From Channallabes apus (taxonomy: Eukaryota; Chordata; Actinopteri; Siluriformes; Clariidae), in assembly GCA_030522415.1 (NCBI GenBank), contig CM060121.1, forward strand, positions 8,351,976-8,415,975: 64,000 nt of DNA, in the 5' to 3' direction. Of this stretch, positions 23,461 to 39,904 are shown in pieces. The position numbers were made by a program, and so were the translations under genes. The number at the start of each line of letters is the position of its first letter. Position 1 is the stretch's first letter. The notes under the pieces are model-generated. The model was given only the letters and a program-made list of their open reading frames with translations. It was not told the origin of the DNA and ran no database searches.

Positions 23461-26400
23461 GCACGGTGTCCAATGACGCACGCAGACACAGACACGTAGA
23501 GCAGGCTGAGCCTTGAGCAGAGAGAGAAAATGGATTTTTAACCTCTCTAATGAGACTTGCTTTTGCTTTACACACACACTGCACACACGCATACAGACAC
23601 AGAATAAAATATGTTTTCCGCACACACACATGGTCACAGTGTTATAGTAAACAGTACACGTGTGCACGAATGGTGATTATACCAGTAAGAGGTGCGCACT
23701 AAGACCCTGCCGGGAAGACGATTACACACAATTCCGCAGCACAAGAGAGAGAAAAACCGTTGGCTCAGTTGTGTGCGATATATGATACCCAGCACTCGTA
23801 AACTAAGACTTGTTCGTCAAAAATTATTACAAATCTTTGCTCATCTTGCGGAACACTCGCCAACCGCATCACTCGCAATCCAAGGCTTCACTGTATATAT
23901 ATACAAATGAACCACTGCTATAACCCTGGACATTTCTTTACAAAATTGTATCATGATATACTGCATGATGTATTATGACATTTGTATTTGTAATTACCCA
24001 ACCCAAAAAAGCGTACTACTGTATATACAGTGGGTGTTCAAGTCAACCTGGGACTTTTGCTTGTGCAGAATAACAGAACGCAGTTATGAGAATAAAATCT
24101 AGTTATATTTCTCTATATAATCACTTGCTACACTAATGCACTTATCCTAACGTTTCAATAGTACTTGTATACCATCAAGATAAAAATATTCCTCAGTATG
24201 CCTGAACCAGGATTGGGCTGCCTATTTCACTATGACTCTGGTTCCCGAGGAACTCCTTTAATGGACCAAACATGTGAAAATGGCTTGGAGTGAGGTCAGG
24301 ACTATACAGGAGACGTGGCAATAACTTTGTGAAAATAATGTTGGTGAATGATAATGTGTACAGTTACCACACACAGATGCGTCTCTTCCAATTTTCAATG
24401 ATCAGGGGTTCCACATGCAGGTCCATGGACTGCAGTGGGCTCTGAGCCACCTTGGCTGGGGGTTCGTCATTTACGGACGTACGACCTTCTTCAAAACATT
24501 TGCATAATTCAAAAGTTTTCCATGTCACATCACCATACTGTGCTTAAAGTCTTCTATAAACGTCAGTTGGTTTTACACCTTCATTTAAGAAATAAGAAGT
24601 CCCAATTTGACTCGAACACCACTGGTTGTATGGATGGTGCTATTCCTGAATGTGTGTGTGCATGTGTGCGTGTGTTTATTAGAGATGAGAGGAGACTCAG
24701 TCTGCTGTGTGTGACGCTGCAAAACCTCCAGCACGCTATGGCTCAGTTACAGAAGCAACAGTGGGGAGTAGGTTTTGTGTATCTCTTACACTCACATGCA
24801 CACAGAATTCAAAATGTATGTTCACTATACGTTTTATTTAGTTATTTATTTTATTTTATTTCAGATTTTCCTGCAGATTGTACAAGCTCTGTTCAGTACA
24901 GACAGTAGATTCAAACAGCAGCAGGAGAAGGTGCGTATCTGTTTGTGTGTAAGACTGATGGACACCAAGGACACTGAGAACATTCTCATCATGTATTGTT
25001 CCGTATTGTATTTACACTCACTGGTACAGTTGATGACAGCAAACTGTCTACACTGCTGCACAGTCAGTTCACGAGTTGGGCTACTGCCAACTTACTTCCA
25101 GTGAAAGGCACTCTTAATGCTTCAGCATACCCGGACATTTTGGACAATTTCATGATCCCAACTTTGTGGGAACAGTTTGGGGACGGCCCCTTCCTGTTGC
25201 AACATAACTGCGCACCAGTGCGCATGCAGTATATACAGTATGTCTGTGGGATCATTCTGCTTCTAACAATGTTGCTCACAGTGGGCATTGATGGTACTGC
25301 AGACGGGCCAAATTTAATATAAAAATGAATATGAAATTCATATACACTACCGTTCAAAAGTTTTAGATCACGTTCTAACTTCGTGATCGTTCCTGATTTT
25401 AATTTCTTTCTACATTGTAAAGGAATGCTAAAGGAGTCCAAAAATGCATCAATCTCCTTTGAACAGTTGATATTGAGATGTTTCTGCTACTTCTGCTCTG
25501 TAAAGACTTCATAACGCCTCTAATCTGAGGTGCTGTTAATTGGTCATTTTTCAGGCTGATAACTCTAAATGAACTTCTCGTCTGCAGCAGAGGTAGGTTT
25601 TGGTCTCGTCCTCCTGGGACGGCCTTCATGAGAGACAGTTTCATTATGGTGCTGGACGGATTTTGCAAATGCACTTGACAATACTGTTCTTGCAAGAACT
25701 ATTACAGAAAGGCCGACCTCTGTGTCTTACAATAACAACTAACTGGTGTTTTTGTTGTTGTTACGTAATTACCTAATTCCATATGTGTTATTTTATAGTT
25801 TTGAAATCCCCAGTATTGTTGTAGAATGTAGAAAATAAATCACTAAACAAAAACAAAGAAATTTGCAAGTGACCCCAAACTTTTGAACGATACTGTAATT
25901 CTTACCAGTTCTCCAAACACATCTGAGACCTTATGAATGTTTGTGTTGTTGCTGTTGTTTAAGCGTGTACAAGAGCAAGAGAATGACTTGTTAACCCATG
26001 GTCACTCTGGGCAGGAATTAGAGAAGCTGAAAAGGGAATTATCTTCTGGATCGCTGAGATCCAAGATAGCGGCGGAGCCCATCTGTTCCATAGAAGAAGT
26101 AGAAACAGCAGGAAGACAGACGTTGGAATGCGCACTACGTAGGGTAACTGGACACACATTCATACACTTATGTCGAAAGCTTAAGCTACGAGATTCTTTT
26201 TTTTTCCACAGATAACCGAGTGTTATATTCTGTTGTGTGTATGTGACCGTGTAGGCTCTGAGCTTTGCTCAACAGTTAGAGCGACTTTGTCAACATCCTG
26301 AGTGCTGCGAGCCGAATGATGCCCCACGGGAGGTGACACTCATCAACTGCCTGCTGCTGGTGGAAAAGCAGCTGAAAGAAATTCCTTATCACATTATTCA

Positions 26401-29400
26401 GGTTTGAAGATCTCTCTCTCTCACACACACACAGATTTAAAGTAAAGTGTGTTAATTAACGTGGATAAATAAACAGACAGACAGAAGTACAGTATAGGCA
26501 GCTTGATATTTTAAATAGTGGTGTTAGTTAAAGCAACTATTTCAGTTAGACTGTACAAATTAAAGCATATAAAAGAAGAAGAATATTCAATTATTGTCAC
26601 ATGTACTTTTTACAGCACAGCGAAATTTCTTCTTCGCATATCCCAATTAGGAAACTGGGGTCAGAGCACAGGGTCAGCCAGCTTACAGCGCCCCTGGAGC
26701 AGATAGGGTTAAGGGCCTTGCTCAAGGGCTCAACAGTGGCAACTTGCCGATGCTGGGGTTCGAACCCCCGACCTTCCGATCAGTAACCCAGAAACCCACA
26801 GCCTTAACCGATTGAGCCACCACTGCCCAGACAGACAGAGACAGACAGAGTGTACATATCAAGAGGCAGACATTCTGAAGAGACAAAGAAAAAAAGGTAG
26901 ACTTGCCCTTTGACACTCTCTCTCTCTTTTTCTCTCCACCAGACTCTGTGGGACAGGCAGCAGTGGTGGGAGGAATTATCTGGTTGGCTAAGAATTAGGA
27001 CTGCTGTAATGAGACAGGAGGCGGAGCTTATAATACAGCTCACCAGCCAATCAGTGGAGGAGCTGACGGCTGACGGACAGCTGGACTTTGATAACATGGA
27101 GAAGTTGATCAGTGAGCTGCAGAGTGTGATGACTAATGAGCTGCAGCGTTGCACTGAACGTATGTTTACACACACACACACACATATACACACTGCATTC
27201 ACCACACTTATAGTCAAACAGTTGTAACACGTCGAGTGTGTGTGCATATGTGTAGAGCTTACAGAGCACACCCTGCAGCTGGCAAGCGATCACTGTAGGA
27301 AGACAGACATGAGGATGAGAAAGATGATAAAGGCTCAGAACAGAGAGAGTCACATGATCCAGTCACATGATCATCAAGATGCTCAGCAGGTTGCCAGGGT
27401 AACTTGCTTGTTTATCTGTAAATTGACATGGCCAGCTCCTCCTACTTACTATTTAGTTAAAAATTACAAGAATCTTTTTTGCTTTTGGAGACGAAATTGG
27501 AAATTAAAAGCCCCTCCCACTGATGATGTCATTGTCTGTCTCTCAGCTGATGGCAGAGCTGACGTCAAAACACTGGACGCAGAGACGAGAGTATGAGCTA
27601 CAGCAAGACAGAAAAGTGTCCGATGCCGTGTGTGAAGTGTGGAAAGTGAGTGACAGTACATCTGACTGCAATCCTCCAGCCTTAAAATGTCTAAAGCAAA
27701 TTTAAAGTGTATGTGTGTTTGTGTTTCAGAAATTCTTCTGTCACTATTCGGAAAGCGTCAAGAGGTTGTGGCATAAGTGTGTTGTGAGCATGCTAACTAC
27801 AAGCTCCGCCCTTTCTGAGGAGCACTGCTGTACCCTAGTGAGCAACATGGAAGTTAATTGGACCAATCAGATGCAACAAAAGGAAAGCCACACCAACCAG
27901 CAGCTGCAGATGCTCAGAGAGCATCTTGAACAAAGCAATCAGGTTTATTGATTGAGGGGTGTGGGGGAGGTGTGGTAGAGGTGGGTATAGTATGCAAACC
28001 CTAAACTTGAGTCAAAGTAAAGTTTCTTTAGGGCACATGGTACTCAAGTATAAGTAAATGTACGCATGTACTCACCTTTAAATTTACTTTAGTACCTAAA
28101 GAAGATTGGTATTAGCCTATTGTAGCCTTTTTTATAGTAAAAAAAAAATAATTTTCTGTCTCTCAGTGGCAAAACAACTTTTGAAATACTACAAAGCAAT
28201 GTGGTTAGGTAACATAACATAACAACATAACATAATTTGCTGTACCTATGAGCGGAGTAAAAGTAAAAAGTATCCTCTAATAAAACTACTCAAGTACAGA
28301 TAAGTGAAACATGTACTTAAGTACAATAACAAAGTACATGTACAGTGGAACCTCGGATTACAAGCATAATTCGTTCCAGAATTGGGCTTGTATTTCAAAA
28401 CACTCGTAAAGCAAAGCAAATTTTCCCATAAGGAATAATGGAAACTCAAATTATTCGTTCCACAGCCCAAAAAAAATACATACATACATTCATACAAAAT
28501 ATAAAGTAAAAATGAAACAAATTAACCTGCACTTTACCTTTAAAAAAAGTAAAAATAAATCCCGGCAGATAAACAGAAAAACCTGTGTGTGTGTGCGTTT
28601 TTCTTTCTCTTGCGCGTAATTTGACAACGTGCCGGTTCACACACTCTCAATCTCTCTCTCGCGCCTTTAATGTGTTTGTGTGTGTGTGTGCGTGTGTGTG
28701 TGAAGCGTGCGTGTGTGTCTCTGCTTCTCTCACACACACACACACACACACGTATGTTGATTATACCAGTTACAGGGTATAGTGATAGTACACATGTATC
28801 AGTATACATGATAGCGTGTGTAAACCAAGACTTGCTCGTTTTTCATGTCAAAATTTATAAAAAATCTTTGCACGTCTTGCGGAACACTCGCAAACCGCAT
28901 TACTCGTAATCCGAGGTTCCACTGTACTCAGTTACGTTATATCACAACATTAATTCATATCTATCTTTCTCTTTGCAGATTTGGGCTGAACAGGAAGCAT
29001 TAGCTACCGCTGCAATTCATCACCTAGGCAACCAGAACATGAAGGTTACTGTAGCAGTGATTACCAGGCAGAAAGACTTAAGGGACAGGTGAGAGTGTTC
29101 ATGTTCCTTATAACACCACCCCTACGTGTATCTATGCTTTTACTTAACAATCTGACCTTTAACTCCACACCTCATTTAATTGTCCTCTTTTTCTTTATCA
29201 TCACTTCTTTCACAGTCTGTCCTTAAACCTCGACTTGTTCGTCCATGTTGTGTCCATCTTTCTTCAACCGGTTGGCTTGAATACACCGTAACCTGTGGCA
29301 CAACACGAGAGCACATCAAAAAATACTCTAAAGCTGCTGTTTGTTTCTTTTAGTGTTGCAATGATTGAAGGAAAACAGCGCCTCCTGGTGTCAGACATCC

Positions 29401-30268
29401 AGCACCATTTGGCAGCTCAACACTTCTATAATGCAACCTTGAGAGAGATGACGACTACACAGTGCACACACATAGACACACAGGTAAATAACACGGACAC
29501 ACATGAACACTTCCATACATACCTAATAAAACTACATACAAACTCTGTTTGGTTAGAGCCTTCACCAGGAGCTCCTCTCAGACCTCGACACAGCCTTGGA
29601 GCTCCTACGAGGCCACGCCCAGTTTTTGATCAGTCACGCCCTCGCTCGCAGCGTTCGACTGGGATTGGTCGAATCAGTGCGGTCTGACAAAACGGCCGTT
29701 GATGATGAACAGAAGGTGAGCCAACAATAAGAGAAATTACAGCATCTTTATAATAATATTTTAATAATAATAATAATAATAATAATAATGAAGATTTATT
29801 TGTATACAGTATATTCTTCGCTGTATCTGTATTTTTCCTTTACAGGACCAGCTAATGAGGATACTGTTGGACAGTGGGTGTGTATCGCGTGACTCTCTTT
29901 TCACTCTCGTAATGAACTACTGCTCTCACCTGCACACGGTCGTCACGGCAACGCAGCTCTGCCCACCTCAAGAGCACTCACGTACGCATTGTTAATCTTC
30001 ATCATACACAATCTCTGTACCTGTCTCTATTGTGTATGAGAACGTTATATGTGTGTGTGTGTGTGCACAGAGTTGAGAGAAAGATGGCAGAAGACAGCAG
30101 AGTGTGTGAGATGTCTACAGCGGGAGCTCAGCCACTGGGCTAGGAAACCACACTCAACTGAGTTCTACCGGAGGTACAACTACACACACACACATACACA
30201 CACACACATAATTACCAAAGGTTTAGATTTTGAAGGGGTATTTTTGGGTCAACTGCCTCTGTAAGTCA

Positions 30269-30348
<80 letters not shown>

Positions 30349-30745
30349 TTGCACAGCAGAAACAACATCTTCTTTCTCACTGCGAGGAGGAGTGTGTGTG
30401 TGACAGGGTGGACCTGCAACATCAAACCCAAACTATTAGTCATGAGCTTCAGGTGGGATCTCACACATACAGTACACATACACACACATACACACACACA
30501 TACACACATTGCAAATGTAAAAAATGATGCCGTGTGTTTAGAAAGAAGAAGAGAGTTTCCTGTCTCGACTAGCAGCTCTAACAAGAGTCCCTGTGACAAA
30601 CGCACAATCAAACAGACATACAGGTCAGACACACACACACACACACAAAATCACATCTTATACACAGACAGCAAGCTCTGACAATCATTTTGTCTCATTT
30701 GTGCATTTTTCTCTCACTTTCTCTCTCCATCCCTCAGGAGACTGA
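21308..30745 (+). CDS. evc: EVC, EvC ciliary complex subunit 1
   Basis: Ciliary membrane-anchored coiled-coil protein that works with EVC2 downstream of Smoothened. Coding exons: 21308-21466, 21804-21902, 22004-22093, 22615-22784, 24683-24767, 24865-24930, 25964-26143, 26255-26401, 26943-27159, 27256-27398 (or 27389), 27547-27645, 27730-27942, 28979-29088, 29354-29483, 29557-29715, 29846-29981, 30071-30173, 30347-30452, 30542-30623, 30738-30745. Phases all join, giving about 833 residues. A transmembrane segment (VCSGLLLGMIAAILVHTLLF) lies at about residues 28-47. SAFALKARVVYPINQRYR followed by PLADGASDPS matches human [27 protein letters not shown]. Coiled-coil helices fill the rest. FLSRLAALTRVPV matches the human C-terminal ISELAALARVPL. 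It then stops two codons into the last exon, so it lacks the basic tail of the 992-residue human protein. Exon ends around 24.7-24.9 and 27.39 kb are the least certain. Confidence 0.96.
22984..23034. repeat. (AT)n microsatellite
   Basis: A run of about 25 AT units in the EVC intron after exon 22615-22784. Confidence 0.95.
23155..23893. mobile_element. MITE with CAGTGGAACCTCGG-type inverted repeats, copy A
   Basis: Starts CCGTGGAACCTTGGATTACG and ends CAATCCAAGGCTTCACTG, inverted repeats of the family. It shares blocks such as ATTATTTGTTCCACAGCCC and AAATTAACCTGCACTTTACC with copy B at 28,343-28,924. It is longer because of a (TG)n expansion at 23,399-23,458. The TA at its right edge fits Tc1/mariner-type insertion. 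It lies in an EVC intron. Confidence 0.8.
23399..23458. repeat. (TG)n microsatellite inside MITE copy A
   Basis: A pure TG run of about 30 units within the MITE. Confidence 0.95.
24030..24640. mobile_element. Mariner-like transposon relic
   Basis: The left end, CAGTGGGTGTTCAAGTCAACCTGG, and the right end, CCCAATTTGACTCGAACACC, form inverted-repeat-like ends. The interior resembles the relic at 39.0-39.5 kb (GTACTTGTATACCATCAAG; GGAACTCCTTTAATGG). No intact frame remains. It lies in the intron before EVC exon 24683. Confidence 0.6.
25060..25260 (+). mobile_element. Tc1-like transposase fragment
   Basis: The plus strand encodes LNASAYPDILDNFMIPTLWE and then FGDGPFLLQHNCAPV, the catalytic-core region of a fish Tc1-like transposase. 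The segment is isolated and truncated, within an EVC intron. Confidence 0.6.
25345..25895 (-). mobile_element. Internally deleted Tc1-like element with intact terminal repeats
   Basis: The left end CACTACCGTTCAAAAGTTTT and the right end, whose reverse complement is CAGTATCGTTCAAAAGTTTG, are inverted repeats flanked by TA on both sides. A minus-strand frame (25399-25695) keeps a helix-turn-helix piece, LTAPQIRGVMKSLQ then ISISTVQRRL. The catalytic part is missing. It lies in an EVC intron. Confidence 0.85.
26590..26822 (-). repeat. tRNA-derived SINE (second family), copy 1
   Basis: In minus-strand sense it begins GGGCAGTGGTGGCTCAATCG and carries a B-box-like GGGGGTTCGAACCCC. Its 3' part has TGCTGTAAAAAGTACATGTG. 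A second copy in the opposite orientation is at 63,371-63,560. The tRNA-like head is not a working tRNA gene. It lies in an EVC intron. Confidence 0.75.
27985..28335. repeat. MITE-like repeat rich in ACTCAAGTA/AAGTAC motifs
   Basis: Contains TGGTACTCAAGTATAAGTAA and AACTACTCAAGTACAGATAA, the type also found around the gypsy element. No coding frame. It lies in an EVC intron. Confidence 0.55.
28343..28924. mobile_element. MITE with CAGTGGAACCTCGG inverted repeats, copy B
   Basis: Termini CAGTGGAACCTCGGATTAC and GTAATCCGAGGTTCCACTG are perfect inverted repeats. The element is flanked by TA dinucleotides (28341-42 and 28925-26), which fits Tc1/mariner-type mobilisation. No transposase is encoded. 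Confidence 0.9.
30271..30344 (+). repeat. (GT)37 microsatellite directly abutting an EVC splice acceptor
   Basis: Thirty-seven GT units run straight into the AG (30345-30346) of the acceptor for EVC exon 30347-30452, with no polypyrimidine tract between. Confidence 0.97.
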
Positions 30746-30798
30746 CACGTAACGCCCAAAGAGAGTCGCTGTAGTCTTTACCACGTTTGATCTTTTTT

Positions 30799-30804
30799 AA
30801 TAAA
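30799..30804 (+). terminator. EVC polyadenylation signal AATAAA
   Basis: Lies 54 bases after the EVC stop codon in a T-rich context. It is the first canonical hexamer in the 3' flank. Confidence 0.75.
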
Positions 30805-30885
30805 GTGTTTTTTTAACACCTTTATGTCTCTTATGTCTCTCTCACACACATGCATGCAAACTTATGTGTATGTTCAAAAGACATT

Positions 30886-31089
30886 AACTCTTTTGAAGAT
30901 TCTCAGTCATCAGGTGAGGTTATCTGGAAGGTGAGTCATGTCAGCTGGACTTCTTTCTTGTAAGTAAATGTTTCACTATTCACCCAAGTGGCTAATTCAG
31001 TCTGCTACTTGGATACGTAGTGAAGCGTATCTACTTAACAAGAAAGAAGTCCAAGTGACATGACTCATCTTCCAGTTAAAAGAGATTAA
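30886..31089. repeat. Foldback element with arms of about 65-80 bp
   Basis: The left arm (CTGGAAGGTGAGTCATGTCA, then GGACTTCTTTCTTGT) is the reverse complement of the right arm (ACAAGAAAGAAGTCC, then TGACATGACTCATCTTCCAG). Outer pieces TTAACTCTTTTGA and TTAAAAGAGATTAA pair too. A short central loop remains and no coding frame is present. It lies just beyond the EVC 3' end. Confidence 0.85.
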
Positions 31090-31225
31090 CAAAAACCTTG
31101 GAAGGAGCCAAGTGTCTGCATTTCTAACAATCAGAGGTGACGCTGTCCTATTTTTTCCCCCAACACAACAAAGTCTTCTCCTTTAAACATGACCTAAAAT
31201 CTTTATTAAATCAGGAGACTACACA

Positions 31226-31548
31226 AAGGCGGCACGGTGATGTAGTGGTTAGCACTGTCGTTTTGCACCTCCAAGGTCCGGGTTCGATTCCTGTCTCTGT
31301 TTGCATGTTCTCCCTGTGCTTGGTGCGTTTCCTCCAGGTACTCGGGTTTCCTCCCACAGTCCAAAGACATGTAAGTTAATTGGTGTTCTCAAATTGCCCG
31401 TAGTATATATATGTATGTGTGCCCTGCGATGGATTGGCGCCCTGTCCAGGGTGTATCCTGCCTTGTGCCCGAAGTCTCCTGGAATAGGCTCAGGGTCCTT
31501 GCGACCCTGAATACAGGATTAAGCGGTAATGACAATGAGTGAGTGAGC
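31226..31548 (+). repeat. SINE-like retroposon copy, full length, diverged
   Basis: Runs from AAGGCGGCACGGTGATGTAG through GGTTCGATTCCTGTC to a GAGTGAGTGAGCGA tail. The flanks share GAGACTACA on both sides (about 31,217 and 31,548), a likely target-site duplication. Confidence 0.8.
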
Positions 31549-32104
31549 GAGACTACATGAGGAAATCAGCACCCCTAGTGGTCATCATAAATAATGCTGG
31601 GAACTGTTGACTTGTTTCCCAGTACAGTCCTTTCAGAATCATGCTGTATTATTCTGTCTTCATTAAAATGTAAATAATAATTGTAAAAAGCTCATTCGAA
31701 TATTTCATTGGAATTGCATTTCCCTTGTTTGCATAAACAATTGCACTGTAAATAATTAGATTTTTTAGGTACATTTGCAATATTTTGTGCCTAGAAATAC
31801 ACAACAGCTGTCATTTTGATGACAAGAATTCTTTCATTTGTTGACTGTAACAAACATATATTTGTTTGCTAATAAATGCATTTTGTATTAGACAGGGCAT
31901 TTTAATCTATATAAATACAAGTCTTGTCTGTACATTGCCCAGAACTCACTCTTTCAGTGATACCTTTACATTCCAGACACTGGAGGACCCGAAACCTCAG
32001 AAAATTGTCTGTCTAACCAGTCAGATTTTGTCACAGCATCATGAAACTGGCTGGACAGTATATGTTGAAACTTTGGCAGTACTTATGTATTTGCCTGAAG
32101 TTAA
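31549..32104. other. Intergenic DNA, nothing recognised
   Basis: AT-rich sequence between two SINE-type repeats. No convincing coding frame, RNA gene or repeat was recognised. Confidence 0.35.
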
Positions 32105-32285
32105 ACCTGTGCCATAAATTGGACGGTTCAGAAGATCCCAGGTTCAAACCCCACAACCACCAAGTTGCCACTGTTGGGCCTTTGAGCAAGGACCTTAACC
32201 CTCAACTGCTCAGATGTGTAAAGACTTTTTTTTAAATGCAAGTCGCTCTGGATAAGAGCGTCTGCCAAATGCCTAAATGTACTAA
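32105..32285 (+). repeat. Third SINE-type repeat with GTCGCTCTGGATAAGAGCG tail
   Basis: Contains a B-box-like GGTTCAAACCCC, then CTTGAGC-type sequence, then AGTCGCTCTGGATAAGAGCG and CTGCCAAATGCCTAAATG. The same tail recurs at 36,505-36,545. This core is common in teleost SINEs. Confidence 0.6.
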
Positions 32286-32584
32286 TGAACTAATGTACTA
32301 AATTAAATTAAGAATGTTGAGTAGAAGTAATATGCCAGGTTAGAAACAGCAAGTTTTAAAAGTGTATTGTACACGCACCAAACAGTTGGGAAGTGTCTTA
32401 AATCAACCTACTATCAAAGTACAGTACTGCAAAAATTTCATTAAATTCTTTCCACCGGTCTGTTTAAGAAATGAGCAATGTTATAAAAAGTTTTGTGGTG
32501 GATTTAATAATCTACTTTAAAACAAGGTACTAATAAGCTACTTGCTTGATGTAAACAAACAACTGCACCAATAGATTCATTCAT

Positions 32585-32660
32585 TCATCTGCTATACCAC
32601 TTACAGGATAATACAGGGTAATTAGGGTTGCGAGGACCTGGAGCCTATCCCAATAGATAT
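32585..32660 (-). repeat. Truncated SINE-like fragment
   Basis: CATTCATTCATCTGCTATACC is followed by AGGACCTGGAGCCTATCCC, the 3' end of the main SINE family in reverse orientation, cut off after about 75 bases. Confidence 0.6.
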
Positions 32661-32903
32661 TAACTAGAAAAGCCAAGCTGAATATTCTTACTGGGATTAG
32701 TTAATATTTTCACAGTTGGAATAACAGCGCTGAAGTGGGATAAGTGAATTTTAACGTGCTGGAGTCGTTTTATAACAAAACCTCATTTTTATCTGATCTA
32801 CCTTTTCGATTTCTCAATTGTAATTCACCCTCTGATTACCGAACAGGGAGTGTATTTGGTTTTCGACGAAAGAAGTATAACTTAGTGTGAACAAGGCGTA
32901 ATC

Positions 32904-33222
32904 ACTCACTCATCTTATCGACCGCTTTATCCTGTATTCAGGGTCGCAATGACCTTGAGCCTATCCCAGGAGGTTTAGGGCATGAGGCAGGGTACACCCA
33001 GGACAGGGTGCCAGTCCATCGCAGGGTACACACACATACACACACCACGGGCAATTTGGGAACGCCGATTAGCCTAATCTTTGGACGGTGGGAGGAAACC
33101 GGAGTACCCGGAGGAAACCCACCAAGAACATGCAAACTCTATGCACACAGAGACGGGAATCGAACCCAGACCCTGGAGGTGCAAGGCGACAATGCCAACC
33201 ACTACACCACCTTGGCGCTCAA
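32904..33222 (-). repeat. SINE-like retroposon copy
   Basis: In reverse orientation it carries TCAGGGTCGC, GCCAGTCCATCGCAGGG, GGGAATCGAACCCAGACCC and GCCAACCACTACACCACC. It is diverged from the young subfamily. Confidence 0.8.
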
Positions 33223-33249
33223 CCTTATAAAATTTTATTTCTTTGTATA

Positions 33250-33255
<6 letters not shown>

Positions 33256-33284
<29 letters not shown>
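33256..33284. repeat. (TA)n microsatellite
   Basis: A short TA run upstream of COPS6. Confidence 0.9.
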
Positions 33285-33287
<3 letters not shown>

Positions 33288-33449
33288 ATTATATTATTGT
33301 TAGGCAGAGTGTTCTGTACGTGGACTTAAATAATAATAAATAATAATATCACACTGATTACATTAAAGCTAATTAGCTAATCATTTTTAGCTTTAAACTT
33401 TTAACAATTTCTACGCTACTTGTGTTTATGTTACGTATTAGCCGCGTCA

Positions 33450-33590
33450 TCATCAGAAACCGAAAACTACGCCGCCATCTTGCGGCGAAAATGTGAAGCT
33501 GAAAGTCAAGTCCTACGCATGCGCACTGGCACGCTCCGCTGTACATCCGCCCGCTAAGTATTGCGCATGTGTGGTTTCAACCCAGCAAAG
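33450..33590 (+). promoter_or_regulatory. COPS6 promoter region
   Basis: CpG-richer DNA just before the COPS6 ATG. An NRF-1-type CGCATGCGCA lies at 33516-33525 and a partial TTGCGCATG near 33,561. Typical of housekeeping genes; there is no TATA box. Confidence 0.5.
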
Positions 33591-38837
<5,247 letters not shown>

Positions 38838-38975
38838 CACACACACACACACACACGCTGGTTTCATATAGGGTAACGTGTAAAGTTATTTCTGTTCTGT
38901 TATATTATTATAATAATGACGTCAACTCCTTCGACTCACACACTCTGTGTTCTACTCTGTAGTGTGTGTTCTGTT

Positions 38976-38981
38976 AATAAA
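38976..38981 (+). terminator. COPS6 polyadenylation signal AATAAA
   Basis: AATAAA about 140 bases after the COPS6 stop, followed by T-rich and TG-rich sequence, as expected at a cleavage site. Confidence 0.75.
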
Positions 38982-39009
38982 TGTTCAGATTTTTTTGAGA
39001 AGGATTGTG

Positions 39010-39530
39010 TATGTTGTCGTGATATACAGTACCTGGATTTAAAAGTTTTATGGCGACCCATAATACACTTTTGCCAGCACGTCATTAGTGCTTGTAGACC
39101 ATCAAGGTAGAAAGTTTTCTCAGTTGGCCGGAGCCATACTCGGACTGCTTTATGTTTGAAATGCTGGCCTCCCAGGAACTTCTTTAATGGCCCAAACCTG
39201 GAAATCTCTTGGAGTCCCTGTGGAGTTCCTGTAATGTGCAAGTGGTGCTGGTGAATGATTGTGTATGCAGTTCCTACAGATGCGTCTCTTCTGCAAGTTG
39301 TCCGTCAATTGTCAAGGATCAGATGTTCCACCTGCTGAATGGTTATTGTAATGACTGCAGGGGGCTTAGCCATTTTGGCTGGTCATATGACCATCTTGAG
39401 AATGTTTCTACCATTAAAATCTTATATTGCAGCTAAGAGTTTTAGCTTGAAGTTTGAATTCTTGAGACATTTCATCACAAGTCCAGGTTTAACTTGAATT
39501 CTCCATGTTCTGACGTTTCACACAGTGTAG
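39010..39530 (-). mobile_element. Mariner-like transposase relic
   Basis: The minus strand encodes LKKFLGGQHF and then AVRVWLRPTEKTFYLDGLQA followed by CWQKCI, the C-terminal part of a mariner-family transposase. The rest is degraded. It is related to 24,030-24,640. Confidence 0.7.
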
Positions 39531-39904
39531 AAAATATCTGTGCTGATACTGGTGTCAATATGTTGACCTTAATGTTCCACTACTAATCGGAATAACAGCC
39601 CAGTGGAAATAAAAATTCATCATGTAAACACCTCGATTGGAGCAATCTGACCCAATACACCTCGGTCACATGAATTATTAATCAGATTGTGGTGAGTGGT
39701 GAAACCTTTCAGTTCAATAGATAAATATTAGCCATGTTAGCCCTTGGTCCATATCCATACCAATCATGGATGAAACTGAATTCTTGTAACCAATGGTGGG
39801 ATTTGGATTTATTGAGAATGATAGAAACACAACTCAACTGTGCTTATATTAATGATGCTCACAATATTATGCTTTGGTACACTCAGAACAAGTGGTACTT
39901 TATC

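Noticed and set aside
30249..30681. Long frames of alternating Cys-Val or His-Thr on both strands
   Set aside because: They are translations of the (GT)n and (CA)n microsatellites; the real coding exon (30347-30452) lies inside in one frame. Similar frames at 1.6-2.1, 3.2-3.5 and 23.3-23.6 kb are rejected for the same reason.
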